A stretch of 64,000 nt of DNA from contig CAWDTS010000010.1 of assembly GCA_963805325.1 (NCBI GenBank), positions 1-64,000 of the forward strand, read 5' to 3'. The notes beneath the pieces were generated by a model. That model was not told where the DNA came from. It was given only the letters and a program-made list of their open reading frames with translations, and did not search any database. Both the position numbers and the translations under genes were made by a program. Source of the stretch: DASWJZ01 sp963805325. GTDB taxonomy: Bacteria > Pseudomonadota > Alphaproteobacteria > Rhizobiales > Afifellaceae. Below, in pieces: positions 25,093-34,599 of this stretch. Within the stretch, counting starts at the first letter, position 1. Each line of letters begins with the position of its first letter.

Positions 25093-27729
25093 ATGAAATC
25101 GATTTCCCTCCGCTCGCTGGTCGGCGCCATCGGACTTGTCGTGGCGCTCGTCACCGCCCTCTCGGTGCCGAGCGGATTTCTGCTCGTCGGTTACCTGAAT
25201 ACGTCGGAGACGCTGGCTTTCAAGGCGCGCCTCAATGCCAATCGGATTGCGCAGTACATTTATACGCACGACACGATGTGGCAGTACCAGCAAATTCGCC
25301 TCGTCGAGCAGATCCAATTGCCGAGGGTCAACGATGAGCCGGTCCGGCAGGAGATATTCACCAACGGCGATAGTCTGGTGCTCAAAGATGGCCCGCCGCT
25401 GTCGGCCCCGCTCGTGACGCGCCGCGCGGAGATCGTCGTCAGCGGCGCCACGCGCGGCTATATCGACATGGCGGCCAGTTTTCGGAAGACTCTCTACCGG
25501 GCCGGGTTCGCCGCCATCCTGAGTTCCTTGCTCGGGTTCGGCATGTATCTCGCGCTGCGAACGTTTCCGCTGCGAGTGCTCGATCGGACGCTCAACGATC
25601 TGCAAGGCGCACAGCGCAGTCTGTCAGCGCAGAACGAAGTTCTTCGCATCAACGAGGCGCAATTCTCCAACGCGCTCAAGATGGCGCGCGCGGGCCACTG
25701 GGAATACGACGTCCTGAACGACCGCTTCACCTTCAACGACAATTTCTATCAAGTCTTTCACACGACGGCCGAGGCGGTCGGCGGTTACACGATGGCGTCC
25801 GCCGAATACGCGCGGCGGTTCGTGCATCCGGACGATGCCACGGCCGTTGGCATCGGGGTGAATGCAGCAATCGAGACGACCGATCCGAACTTCCGCCAAG
25901 AGTTCGAGCATCGCATGATCTACGCTGACGGAACGTTCGGTTACATCGCGGTGCGCATTTTCATCGTCAAGGACGAGCACGGTCGAACGGTCAGGACTTA
26001 CGGCGTCAATCAGGACATCACCGAGCGCAAACGGATGGAGCTCGCACTTGCCGACTCCCAAGCAAAGTTTCGCGCTGCGCTGACGAACATGTCACAGGGC
26101 CTTTGCATGTTCGATGCCGACGAGAAGCTTGTCATCTTCAATTCGCGCTTTGCCGAGATCTATGGCTTGCCGTTGGACAGGGTCACTCCGGGCATGACGA
26201 CGCGTGAGCTGATGACGCTCATGTTCAGCGTCTCGAAGGTAACGGATACGGACGCGGAGGGCACGCTCGCGCTGCAGGCGAGTGCCATTCGGGACAGCAA
26301 GGCGGGATCGATCGTTCAGCGCATGAGCGATGGCCGTAGCATCTCGATTTCACATCGGCCAATGCCGGATGGTGGCTTCGTCGCAACCTTCGAGGACATC
26401 ACCGAAAGGATGCTGGCAGAGGCGAGAATCAGGCATCTGGCGCGTCACGACGCGCTCACGGGCTTGCTGAACCGCGTCGCGTTCTATGAGCAGATAGAAA
26501 CGGTCCTCAGCCACTTGCGGCGTTCTGAGACCGCGGCGGTTCTGAGTCTCGACCTCGATCATTTCAAGAGCGTCAACGATACGCTCGGACATCCCATCGG
26601 GGACCTCCTGCTGCAGGCGGCGGCCGAACGCATGCGCAGTTGCGTTCGCGACGAGGACATCGTGGCCCGATTGGGAGGCGACGAGTTCGCTATCGTACAG
26701 GTGCCATCGGAACAGCCGTCGAGTATCACCTCGCTCGCTGCACGTCTTATCGAAGTCATCGGAGCGCCCTACGATCTCGGCGGCCACCAAGTGGTTGTGG
26801 GCGTGAGCGTTGGTGTCACACTCGCGCCGAGTGAAGGCACTGAGCCGGATGTCCTCATGAAAAACGCGGATCTGGCGCTTTATCGCGCCAAGGCCGATGG
26901 CGGGGGCATCTACCGCTTTTTCGAAATCGGAATGGACGCGCGCATGCAGGCGCGCCGCATCCTCGAACTGGATCTTCGCAAGGCGATCGTGAACGGCGAG
27001 TTCGAGCTCTTCTTTCAGCCGATCGTCGACGTCAAGACCTCAGCAGTCACCAGCTGCGAAGCGCTCCTCCGGTGGAATCATCCCGAACGCGGCGTGATTA
27101 TGCCCACGGACTTCATTCCGGTCGCGGAAGAAACCGGCCTCATCGTGCCATTGGGTGAGTGGGTGGTGCGACAGGCTTGTGCCGAAGCGGCACGCTGGCC
27201 GAAGCACGTGACCGTTGCGGTGAACCTCTCTCCGGCCCAGTTCAAGAGCCGCAACCTGGTGCCGACCGTCATCGGCGCGCTCGCAACATCGGGTCTTTCA
27301 CCATCTCGGCTGGAACTGGAGATCACCGAGCTGGTGCTCATGCAGGAGAATGAGGGAGCGATCGCCACTCTTCATCAACTCCGCGGTCTCGGGATCAGAA
27401 TCGCGATGGACGATTTCGGCACCGGCTATTCTTCACTTGGCTATCTGCGCAGCTTCCCCTTCGACCGGATCAAGATCGATCAATCCTTCATTCGCGATCT
27501 GCCCGGAAAGGAAGACAGCCTTGCGATCGTTCGCGCCGTGGTCGGATTGAGCAGCAGCCTGGGTATCAAGACAACGGCCGAGGGCGTGGAAACAAAGGAA
27601 CAGCTCGCGAGTCTCACCTCGGAGGGCTGCGATGAATTCCAGGGCTTCCTCTTCAGCCAACCTCGACCGGCCGCGGAGGTCGAACGCCTCTTGGCGGAAG
27701 GTGCAGCGCCGGCCGCCGCCGTGGCTTGA
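25093..27729 (+). CDS. Membrane GGDEF-EAL protein with PAS domains (c-di-GMP cyclase/phosphodiesterase)
   Basis: 878 residues. TM1 is at about 7-35. A periplasmic segment of about 90 residues follows, then TM2 at about 135-155. Two PAS domains are at about 190-315 (GHWEYDVLNDRFTFND...) and 320-435. GGDEF is at about 445-605 with an intact RLGGDEFAIVQ motif near 527. EAL is at about 615-870 with CEALLRWNHP near 654, MDDFGTGYSS near 772 and AEGVET. All signature residues for both activities are present. It begins 13 bp after the PstS-like gene, so its periplasmic part may read ligand occupancy of that protein and alter c-di-GMP. Confidence 0.92.
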   Translation: MKSISLRSLVGAIGLVVALVTALSVPSGFLLVGYLNTSETLAFKARLNANRIAQYIYTHDTMWQYQQIRLVEQIQLPRVNDEPVRQEIFTNGDSLVLKDGPPLSAPLVTRRAEIVVSGATRGYIDMAASFRKTLYRAGFAAILSSLLGFGMYLALRTFPLRVLDRTLNDLQGAQRSLSAQNEVLRINEAQFSNALKMARAGHWEYDVLNDRFTFNDNFYQVFHTTAEAVGGYTMASAEYARRFVHPDDATAVGIGVNAAIETTDPNFRQEFEHRMIYADGTFGYIAVRIFIVKDEHGRTVRTYGVNQDITERKRMELALADSQAKFRAALTNMSQGLCMFDADEKLVIFNSRFAEIYGLPLDRVTPGMTTRELMTLMFSVSKVTDTDAEGTLALQASAIRDSKAGSIVQRMSDGRSISISHRPMPDGGFVATFEDITERMLAEARIRHLARHDALTGLLNRVAFYEQIETVLSHLRRSETAAVLSLDLDHFKSVNDTLGHPIGDLLLQAAAERMRSCVRDEDIVARLGGDEFAIVQVPSEQPSSITSLAARLIEVIGAPYDLGGHQVVVGVSVGVTLAPSEGTEPDVLMKNADLALYRAKADGGGIYRFFEIGMDARMQARRILELDLRKAIVNGEFELFFQPIVDVKTSAVTSCEALLRWNHPERGVIMPTDFIPVAEETGLIVPLGEWVVRQACAEAARWPKHVTVAVNLSPAQFKSRNLVPTVIGALATSGLSPSRLELEITELVLMQENEGAIATLHQLRGLGIRIAMDDFGTGYSSLGYLRSFPFDRIKIDQSFIRDLPGKEDSLAIVRAVVGLSSSLGIKTTAEGVETKEQLASLTSEGCDEFQGFLFSQPRPAAEVERLLAEGAAPAAAVA

Positions 27730-28100
27730 CCAGCTCGGCGGATGGCGCTTCGTGTTAGCGGCCCATGCGAAAGTTGGGCGCCTGAGCCGACCACGGAACG
27801 GATCGAGGTCGCGGGCTTGCGATCTGCCGCGTTCAAGCGGTCGAGAAGCGGAAAATCCCTACGACCTCTTGAATGGTACTCGGATCGAGCCGTTTTGGCT
27901 GCTCCTGTCCTTATCACGCCGGGCGCCTCGATAAGGCTATGATCTTGGACGAAGGGGGTGAGCAATATTGTACAGGTGTGTGCAATATTGTACAGACGGC
28001 TGGAGTGAGACGTGTACGCTAATGCTCAACGGAAAGAAATATCCGGGCGCAGGGGTCGGCTTTAAAGGCGTGGCAAAGTTTCGGACCCTAAGTGATTGAT
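27730..28100. promoter_or_regulatory. Intergenic region with paired GCAATATTGTACAG repeats
   Basis: There is no gene in about 370 bp. GCAATATTGTACAG occurs exactly twice, at 27962-27975 and 27982-27995. The 20-bp period is two helical turns, and each copy contains the palindrome CAATATTG. They lie about 105 bp upstream of the HWE kinase and are good candidates for a tandem activator or repressor site. Confidence 0.6.
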
Positions 28101-29166
28101 ATGCCGACTAGCGCTGTCAGATCGAGCGAGCAGAAAGCTGCCGAAAATCACGTTAAGGTTGTTCAGCAAGCGGGGGGGCCGTTCGTCGCGGCTGCTGAGC
28201 AAACGCGAATGCCGATGCTGTTCTCCGACCCGCATCTTCCGGGCAATCCGATCGTCTACGTCAATGAGAGCTTTCTTTCGCTGACCGGCTATGACCGGCA
28301 GGAGGTGCTGGGGCAGAGCTATAATTTCCTGATGGGCGCCGAAACCAGTCCAGAGGCACGGGCGCAGATCGAGGCCGCTTTCCACAGCCGTTTGTACGGC
28401 GGCTACCCGGAGGTTCGCTACTACCGGAAGGATCACAGCTCATTCTGGTCCGTCGTCTTCATCGGCCCGGTTTTTGGATGCGAACGGAGATGTCGTGCAA
28501 CACTTCATCTCATTCGTCGACGTCACCGACCGCAGGAAAGAGGAACGCCGACTTCGTTTGCTCCTGCACGAGCTGAACCACCGTACCCAGAACACTCTTG
28601 CGACGGTCCAGGCGATCGCCGTCCAGACCTTGACTGGCAAGACAAACGAGAACGCGCTCGAAGCCTTCGAGAACCGCCTTCTGGCGCTTTCAGAGGCTCA
28701 CAGGCTGCTTGGGCAAGAGAACTGGGATGGGGCGAAACTGAGTGCTGTGATCGGTGTGATCCTGGAGCCCTATTGCTTCAAAGACGGTCGCGCCGCTCGC
28801 TATTCGAAAGAGGGCGAAGATTTTCTCCTATCGCCGAGGACGGTGTTGACCTTAGCGATGCTGTTTCAGGAACTGACCACAAACGCAGTGAAGTACGGCG
28901 CGCTCAGCAATGGAACTGGGCATATTCACATCTCCTGGCAGGTCGAGATGAACCATGGGGACAAACAACTGCGGCTGCATTGGCGAGAAAGCGGCGGACC
29001 GCCAGTGAGCCCGCCCCATCGCAGTGGCTTTGGATCGCGACTGATCGAGGACGATCTGGCGAAGCAGCTAAGGGGCAAGGTCCGCCTCAACTACGACCCC
29101 GCGGGCGTGTTTTGCGAGATCGTCATGCCTTTCCTGGAGCAGGAACTGGAGACGAGCCGTGAGTAG
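28101..29166 (+). CDS. PAS (LOV-like) HWE-family histidine kinase, one frameshift
   Basis: The ATG at 28101 is used; a GTG at 28092 is possible. The N-terminal PAS domain (about 30-130) follows the LOV pattern, NPIVYVNESFLSLTGYDRQE and later YPEVRYYRKDHSSFW. The LOV core that is normally NCRFLQG is SYNFLMG here, so the flavin-adduct cysteine is missing. One extra T in a TTTTT run near 28466 shifts the frame. It resumes as DANGDVVQHFISFVDVTDRR, the HWE H-box LLLHELNHRTQNTLATVQ and an ATPase domain (LAMLFQELTTNAVKYGALS). It overlaps the response-regulator gene downstream by 8 bp. Confidence 0.88.
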
Positions 29167-29530
29167 TCCGACTTCAGACCGCCGGATCCTGGTGGTCGAG
29201 GACGAGATGTTGGTGGCGGGGATGCTGCAACGCATGCTCGGTGAGTTAGGCTACGCAGTTATCGGACCGGCGAGCGCTGTCAACGAGGCGATGGAGATCA
29301 TCGGCGGCGGGGGAATCGATGCGGCCATACTGGACATCAATCTCGACGGAGAGATGAGCTATCCCGTCGCGGACGAGCTCACCAGCCGCGGCATCCCCTT
29401 CGTCTTCTCGACGGGCTACGGGGGAGAAGATCTGCGCGACGGCTACGAAGGCATCCCCCTGCTCAAAAAGCCGTTCCGTCGTTCGGGACTGGGAGACGCG
29501 CTCGCGGGTTTGGAAACGCAACCCCATTGA
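29159..29530 (+). CDS. Single-domain response regulator
   Basis: A 123-residue receiver domain with a GTG start at 29159 overlapping the kinase stop by 8 bp. Acidic pair VVEDE, phospho-acceptor Asp in AAILDINLDGE, switch Thr in FVFSTGYG and Lys in LLKKPF are all present. There is no output domain. Translational coupling to the HWE kinase makes it the natural phosphoryl acceptor. Confidence 0.9.
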   Translation: MSSPTSDRRILVVEDEMLVAGMLQRMLGELGYAVIGPASAVNEAMEIIGGGGIDAAILDINLDGEMSYPVADELTSRGIPFVFSTGYGGEDLRDGYEGIPLLKKPFRRSGLGDALAGLETQPH

Positions 29531-29540
29531 ATGCCTGAGC

Positions 29541-31309
29541 GTGTACGAGCGGCGAGGACACACAATTCAGCAGACTTGCACTACGTTGACCCGCAGCCGT
29601 GGTGGAGCCGAGGCTTCCCCAGTCCGGAGAGACGTCTACGGTGATGTCGCCAGCCCCGGCCAAGAGCCACGTCTGGAGCGGTCAGCCGATCCAGGCCTGA
29701 GCGTCTTGCTTCTGGAGAGCGATATCGAAGCCATGAAGGCGGTTTCGACGCTGCTTCGAAACATTTTCGGCGATCGTAGCAGTTGTGACTGGGTGAGCGA
29801 CGCCGCTCAGGGCGTTGAGCTGATGCAGCAAGGCAATCATGATGTCGTGCTTTTCGCCGCCGCTCCGAAGACAGGGGACGCGGCACAGTTCGTGCGCTCA
29901 AGCATGAGCTCCGGCTGCAGCGGTCCGATCATCGTGCTGGCCGATAACGACAACACGGATCTGGATCTCAGAAGTCGTGGAAGCGGGCGCGGCGGACTGC
30001 ATTCCCAGGGACGAGCTGACGCCAGGAATCCTGGAGCGCTCCATCCGCCATGCCCTTCTGCGTGAGCTCAGCGTGGCCCGCGCGCGCCGGGAAATCGCGC
30101 ATCACTCCGAAGAGTTGGCGCGGCTCAACACGCTGCGCGACGCCAACTGCCGCTTCGTGGACAAGATCTGCCACGACCTCCGCTCGCCGTTGATGGCCAT
30201 CCAGGAGTTTTCCTCGCTCATCGCGGAAGGGCTCGCGGGCGATGTGAACGAGGAGCAGTCGGAGTTTCTCGAAATCATCCTGACGCGAGTCAACCAGCTC
30301 GGCCACATGGTCGACGCCATCCTGGATGCCAGCCGGCTGGAATCGGACCTCATCAGCGTTAAGAGGGAGGAGCATGCGCCGGCGAAGCTCATTGAACAGG
30401 CTCGCTCGACACTGGAGCGGCTGGCCAAGATGCGCAACGCCAAGATCCGCTTCTCCGTCGCTGACACGCTTCCCAATGTCCTTGCTGACGCCGATAGCGT
30501 CGCTCGTATCATCCTGAATCTGGTCGCCAACGCCTGTAAATTCGCCGGCGATAGCGATGAGATCGAGGTTTGGGCCCGGCCCAGCTCCGACGGGGGCTCC
30601 GTCGCCATCGGCGTTACGGACCACGGGTCCGGCATGGCGCCCGAGCACGTCAAGCTCACCTTCGAGCGCTTCAAGCAGCTTGAGGACGGTAGCGGCCTTT
30701 CCAAGGCTGGCTTCGGTACTGGCCTTCACGTCGCGAGCGAACTCGCGCGGGTCAATTTTGGCACCTTGTCGGTCGAGAGCGAGCCGGAAAAGGGCAGCAC
30801 CGTCGCCTTCACTCTTCCCGGTTTCGATGTGGATTTGCTGGTTCCAATGTACTTCGACTTCCTCAAGACCTCGCGGCATGGCTTCCAGAACGTCTCGATC
30901 ATCGTTGCTACGGCTGGCGGACAGGTCGAGCCGGGTACGTCCGCCCGGGTTGAACGGTTTCTTAACCGGCAGCTCCGCTCCTACGATCTATTCTTAAGGC
31001 TCAACGACAATAGCTGGCTCGCCTGCATCGCCTGTGACGAGGACGATCTCGCGGACATCCCTGGGGGAATTGAACGCGCCCATGCAGAACACAACCACGA
31101 CAGCCCCGATCATGCGCTCCCCGAGATCGGCTTCCGCCCGATCGCCACATTGATGACCTGCAGCCGCCTCGAGAAGCTTACGGAGGTTATCCGCGACGCC
31201 TATGCGCTCGACGCCGAAGGCGGGATCCACTGTCGGAGACCGTCATACGGCATGGGCTGCCAGTGGGAGCAGCGATTTGCCCTTCGAAGCGTGCGGCGCC
31301 GACCGCTGA
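29541..31309 (+). CDS. Histidine kinase with N-terminal pseudo-receiver, two frameshifts
   Basis: The N-terminal region (about 55-165) has the shape of a receiver. However, its acidic pocket is LLLESD and the Asp strand reads DVVLFAAAPKTG, without the phospho-acceptor. HisKA has VDKICHDLRSPLMAIQEFSS (His near 210). HATPase has ILNLVANACKFAGDS, GVTDHGSGMAPEHV and SKAGFGTGLHVASELA. About 145 further residues of unknown type follow. An extra A near 29972 and an extra G in GGG near 31223 break the frame. With the latter corrected, the gene ends TGA at 31307-31309, 13 bp before the next ATG. It is probably cytoplasmic. Confidence 0.82.
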
Positions 31310-31322
31310 ACCGGAGCACATC

Positions 31323-32189
31323 ATGTCATTATCGAACGAAATCGAAGTAGAGCCCAATCGAAAGGTGTTGATCGCCGACGACGACCCTGCCGTCGTGCGG
31401 GTGCTATCCATGAGATGCAGGAAACTCGGCCTCGAAGTCGAGACTGCGGCGAACGGGCTGCAGGCCATTCTCAAGGCGCAGCGGAATCCGCCGCGGCTTC
31501 TCATCCTCGATATCAAGATGCCGGAGGCCGATGGTTTTCGGGTTTGCGAATGGCTGCTCGATCAAACGCACCCGCCCGTCGACGTGATAATGCTTACCGG
31601 TTCGGATGATCTCGATGCGCTTAACCGCGCGGATTCGTTCGGCGCCTTCTACGTGCAGAAGGGCAAAGACACGTGGGAATTGGTCAGATCGATACTGACG
31701 AGTATTTTTGACATCGACAACGCAACGCTGCAAGCCGTCGACGCGCGACCGAGCGTTGCCTTGGATAAGACGGACGGGCAGAAGCACAACAAGATCCTCA
31801 TCGTCGACGACGACACGGATCTGACGCGCGCGCTGGCGCGACGCCTGAGCAAGAGCGGCGCGGATACACTGACCGCCTCAAACGGAGTTGAAGCCTACCA
31901 CATTGCCGTGCGGGAAAAGCCGGACGCGATCATCGCCGACTACGTGATGCCGGAAGGCGGCGGCCACTATCTCCTGTGGCGCCTCAAGAGCACGGAAGCG
32001 ACCAAGCACATACCGGTCATCATGATCACCGGCCAGCGCCTCGAGCCTGGGGTCGAAAGCGGGTTTGCTCTGGAAACGACGGGCCGCGAAGGCGCGGTGG
32101 CGCTGCTGCGCAAGCCACTCGACAATGACGCGCTACTCAAGGAGCTGTCACACCATTGTGCAATCAAATATTCGCCGGAGCCGGCTTAG
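31323..32189 (+). CDS. Double-receiver protein
   Basis: The start is the ATG at 31323 with GGAG upstream. There are two receiver domains. The first (about 15-135) has LIADDDPAV and LLILDIKMPEADGF. The second (about 155-280) has KILIVDDDTDLTR, phospho-acceptor Asp in AIIADYVMPEGG, switch VIMITGQR and Lys in LLRKPL. No DNA-binding or enzymatic output domain is present. It may act as a phosphate relay or sink between the kinase upstream and the receiver-EAL protein downstream. The next gene begins inside its last 34 bp. Confidence 0.9.
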   Translation: MSLSNEIEVEPNRKVLIADDDPAVVRVLSMRCRKLGLEVETAANGLQAILKAQRNPPRLLILDIKMPEADGFRVCEWLLDQTHPPVDVIMLTGSDDLDALNRADSFGAFYVQKGKDTWELVRSILTSIFDIDNATLQAVDARPSVALDKTDGQKHNKILIVDDDTDLTRALARRLSKSGADTLTASNGVEAYHIAVREKPDAIIADYVMPEGGGHYLLWRLKSTEATKHIPVIMITGQRLEPGVESGFALETTGREGAVALLRKPLDNDALLKELSHHCAIKYSPEPA

Positions 32190-33448
32190 AATCTGCCCCG
32201 AATTCGGTCGTCCCTGGTCATCACGACGAATGCCTGGTCGTCGACGACGACCCCGACATCCGCAGGCTGGTCTCGCATGTCCTTTCGCGGATCGGCGTGT
32301 CGAGCGTCGGGCTTGATAGCGCCGGCGCGCTTGAGGGCGTCCTGAAGTCCATACACCCCTCGGTCATATTTCTTGACATTGCGCTCGGCCAATCGGACGC
32401 CATCGACGGCATCCGCATTCTGGAGCGGACGAGCTTCAAGGGCGCGGTGCAGCTGATCAGCGGCAAGGATCCGGATCTGGTGGACGCCGTCAGGGTGATC
32501 GGTGAACGGCACGGCTTGAAGATGCTGGCTCCGCTGCGGAAGCCGTTTCGATCCGAGCAGCTTCGGCGGATATTCGAGGGCGCTACGATCGAAGTCTCGA
32601 ACGAGACGGTGCCGAATGAAAGATTGGCCAAGCCGCGTGTTGGCGCAAGCAGCGCGCCGCATCCGCACGTCGATCTCGCCGAAGCGCTAGCGTCGCATTG
32701 GGTTGACATTGCTTATCAGCCGAAGGTCGATCTGGTGCGGAGTCGTGTTGTGGGGGCGGAGGGCCTCGCCCGAGTGAACCATCCCACACACGGCATTCTC
32801 GGGCCGGAATCCTTCCTTCAAGCCGCGAGTGACAAGGCGCTTAAGGATCTGACCGCGTTTGCAATTCGCAAGGCGTTCCTCGACTGGGAAGTGCTCGCGA
32901 TGGCCGGCCGAAATTTACAGCTTGCCGTGAACGCTCCCGTCCGCGCGCTGCTCGATCCGGGCTTGACGAGGCTCGTTCGCGAACCCCCGCGTTGCGAAGG
33001 ATGGCCCGGTCTCATCCTCGAGGTCACGGAGAGTGAAGCCATAGAGGAGCTCGACGCCGTCGCCGAAGCCGCGACCCAGCTCCGCATTTACAATGTCGGC
33101 CTCGCCATTGACGACTTCGGCTCAGGCTACTCGTCATTTGCTCGGTTGAAGCAGCTTCCGTTCTCGGAGCTGAAGCTCGACCAAAGCTATGTGCGCAATT
33201 GTGCGACCAATTCGTTGAATGCAGGCATCTGCCGTAGCGTCGTGGATCTGGCGCGCGCTTCCGGGGCCGTCAGTGTGGCGGAAGGCGTGGAGACGGCGGA
33301 CGACTTGACGGCACTCGTCCGCATGCGCTGCGATCTTGGCCAAGGCTACTACTTCGGGCGCCCCATGAGTATCGGCAAGCTGATCGAGCGCGTTGACTCC
33401 GACGGAAGATACCAGCCCGACGCGCCGGGCAATCTGAGCCCCTTTTGA
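32156..33448 (+). CDS. Receiver-EAL protein (c-di-GMP phosphodiesterase-type)
   Basis: A GTG start at 32156 overlaps the preceding gene. The receiver (about 25-145) has CLVVDDDPDIRR, Asp in SVIFLDIALG and PLRKPF. The EAL domain (about 170-425) has AEGLARVNHP in place of EAL, metal-binding Glu in LILEVTESE, AIDDFGSGYSSFARL, LKLDQSY and VAEGVET. Metal and catalytic ligands appear intact, with EGL replacing EAL, so hydrolysis of c-di-GMP under phosphorylation control is plausible. It ends the signalling operon that begins at 28101. Confidence 0.88.
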   Translation: MCNQIFAGAGLESAPNSVVPGHHDECLVVDDDPDIRRLVSHVLSRIGVSSVGLDSAGALEGVLKSIHPSVIFLDIALGQSDAIDGIRILERTSFKGAVQLISGKDPDLVDAVRVIGERHGLKMLAPLRKPFRSEQLRRIFEGATIEVSNETVPNERLAKPRVGASSAPHPHVDLAEALASHWVDIAYQPKVDLVRSRVVGAEGLARVNHPTHGILGPESFLQAASDKALKDLTAFAIRKAFLDWEVLAMAGRNLQLAVNAPVRALLDPGLTRLVREPPRCEGWPGLILEVTESEAIEELDAVAEAATQLRIYNVGLAIDDFGSGYSSFARLKQLPFSELKLDQSYVRNCATNSLNAGICRSVVDLARASGAVSVAEGVETADDLTALVRMRCDLGQGYYFGRPMSIGKLIERVDSDGRYQPDAPGNLSPF

Positions 33449-33729
33449 CCCTGGTAGAAAACAGCCAGTAAATTCCACGACATTTCCATATTGCGACCTA
33501 TGCGGTTCGGTTGTAATCCTCAGGTAGCCGCTCGTGAAGCGAGCTGGGCCGAAGTCTCCGCAGCAAGGAGCCGGGCAGCGTCTTTTGCCCATCGGCGGGT
33601 ACGTCACTCTAGATGGCCGGACATAAATGCGCCGGCGCTTTGGCTCTAATCCGTATCGCGGTCGCGAGGGCTGTGCGCCCTCATGCGGCAAGCGGGCACT
33701 CATGTCGTGCAATTGAGTAATGCGACTAA
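33449..33729. other. Intergenic, nothing recognised
   Basis: About 280 bp between the receiver-EAL gene and the Crp/Fnr gene without a supported coding frame, hairpin terminator or repeat. Confidence 0.4.
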
Positions 33730-33756
33730 TGTGGGTGCCTAAGCGAGGTCAGCGCA

Positions 33757-34440
33757 ATAAATCAAACTCCTCAAGAACCACCGTTTGACCCTAAGGATTT
33801 TCTCTCGAAAGCGAACGGGGGACGAACCGTATCTAGATACGCGACAAATCAAACCATCTATCAGCAGGGCGACCCGGCAGTTTCTATTTTTTATATTTTG
33901 ACTGGCAGCGTCAAAATTACCGTGACTTCTGAGGATGGCAAGGATGCGGTTATCGCTATTCTCGGACCCGACGAGTTCTTTGGAGAAAGATGCGCGGACG
34001 GCGAGACTGTGCGTTTGTCAGCTGCGACTGCTTTGACGGAATGTACGGTCGCGGAAGTAGCGAAGGCAGAGTTCATGAGGGTAGTTCACAGCAAGCCGGC
34101 GTTTGCCGAGTTTTTTATCTCTCACATTTTAATTCGTAGCGGTCATACTCAAGCCGATTTGATCGATCAATTGTTTAACTCAAGTGAAAAACGCTTGGCG
34201 CGGGCCCTCCTGCTTCTTGCGAATTTTGGCAAAGAAAGCGAGCCCGAACCGGTGCTGCCTTCAATCAGCCAAGAGACGCTCGCTGAGATGGTTGGTACGA
34301 CGCGATCACGCGTCAGTTTTTTCATGAACAAATTCCGGCGATTGGGCCTGATTAGCTACAACGGCCGAATTGAGGTCCATCGTTCCTTGTTGAACTTGGT
34401 TCTACATGAAGCCCCGGGAATCAAAAGTGAGCCGGAGTAG
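33757..34440 (+). CDS. Crp/Fnr family regulator with no canonical start codon
   Basis: The cyclic-nucleotide-binding-like domain has GDPAVSIFYILTGSVKITV, AVIAILGPDEFFGERCADG and AEVAKAEFMRVVHSKPAFAE. The C-terminal winged helix has PSISQETLAEMVGTTRSRVS followed by FFMNKFRRLGLI. Homology-like sequence (PPFDPKDFLSKANGGRTVSR) starts well upstream of the first usable start, a TTG at 33898. That frame is open from 33730 without ATG, GTG or TTG, so an N-terminal indel or an unusual start is implied. I place 33757 only to include the conserved N-terminus. No Fnr-type Cys cluster is seen. Confidence 0.8.
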   Translation: MNQTPQEPPFDPKDFLSKANGGRTVSRYATNQTIYQQGDPAVSIFYILTGSVKITVTSEDGKDAVIAILGPDEFFGERCADGETVRLSAATALTECTVAEVAKAEFMRVVHSKPAFAEFFISHILIRSGHTQADLIDQLFNSSEKRLARALLLLANFGKESEPEPVLPSISQETLAEMVGTTRSRVSFFMNKFRRLGLISYNGRIEVHRSLLNLVLHEAPGIKSEPE

Positions 34441-34513
34441 ATCCGATAACCCTCAAAGACGTCGGACTCTGCTGTTAGCACTTCGCGTCATTCGCTGCGC
34501 TGCAAGACGTTTT

Positions 34514-34541
34514 GTCGTTATTTGGTAAGTCGTTATTCGGT
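34514..34541. repeat. Imperfect tandem 13-bp repeat
   Basis: GTCGTTATTTGGT (34514-34526) is followed by GTCGTTATTCGGT (34529-34541) with a 15-bp period and one mismatch, between the convergent Crp/Fnr and TadG-like genes. Its role is unknown. Confidence 0.5.
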
Positions 34542-34599
34542 CAACGGTGGACTTCGCAGTCCATGCCCCCCGCGTGTTTATGAGTTCCCGCCTTAGCTG

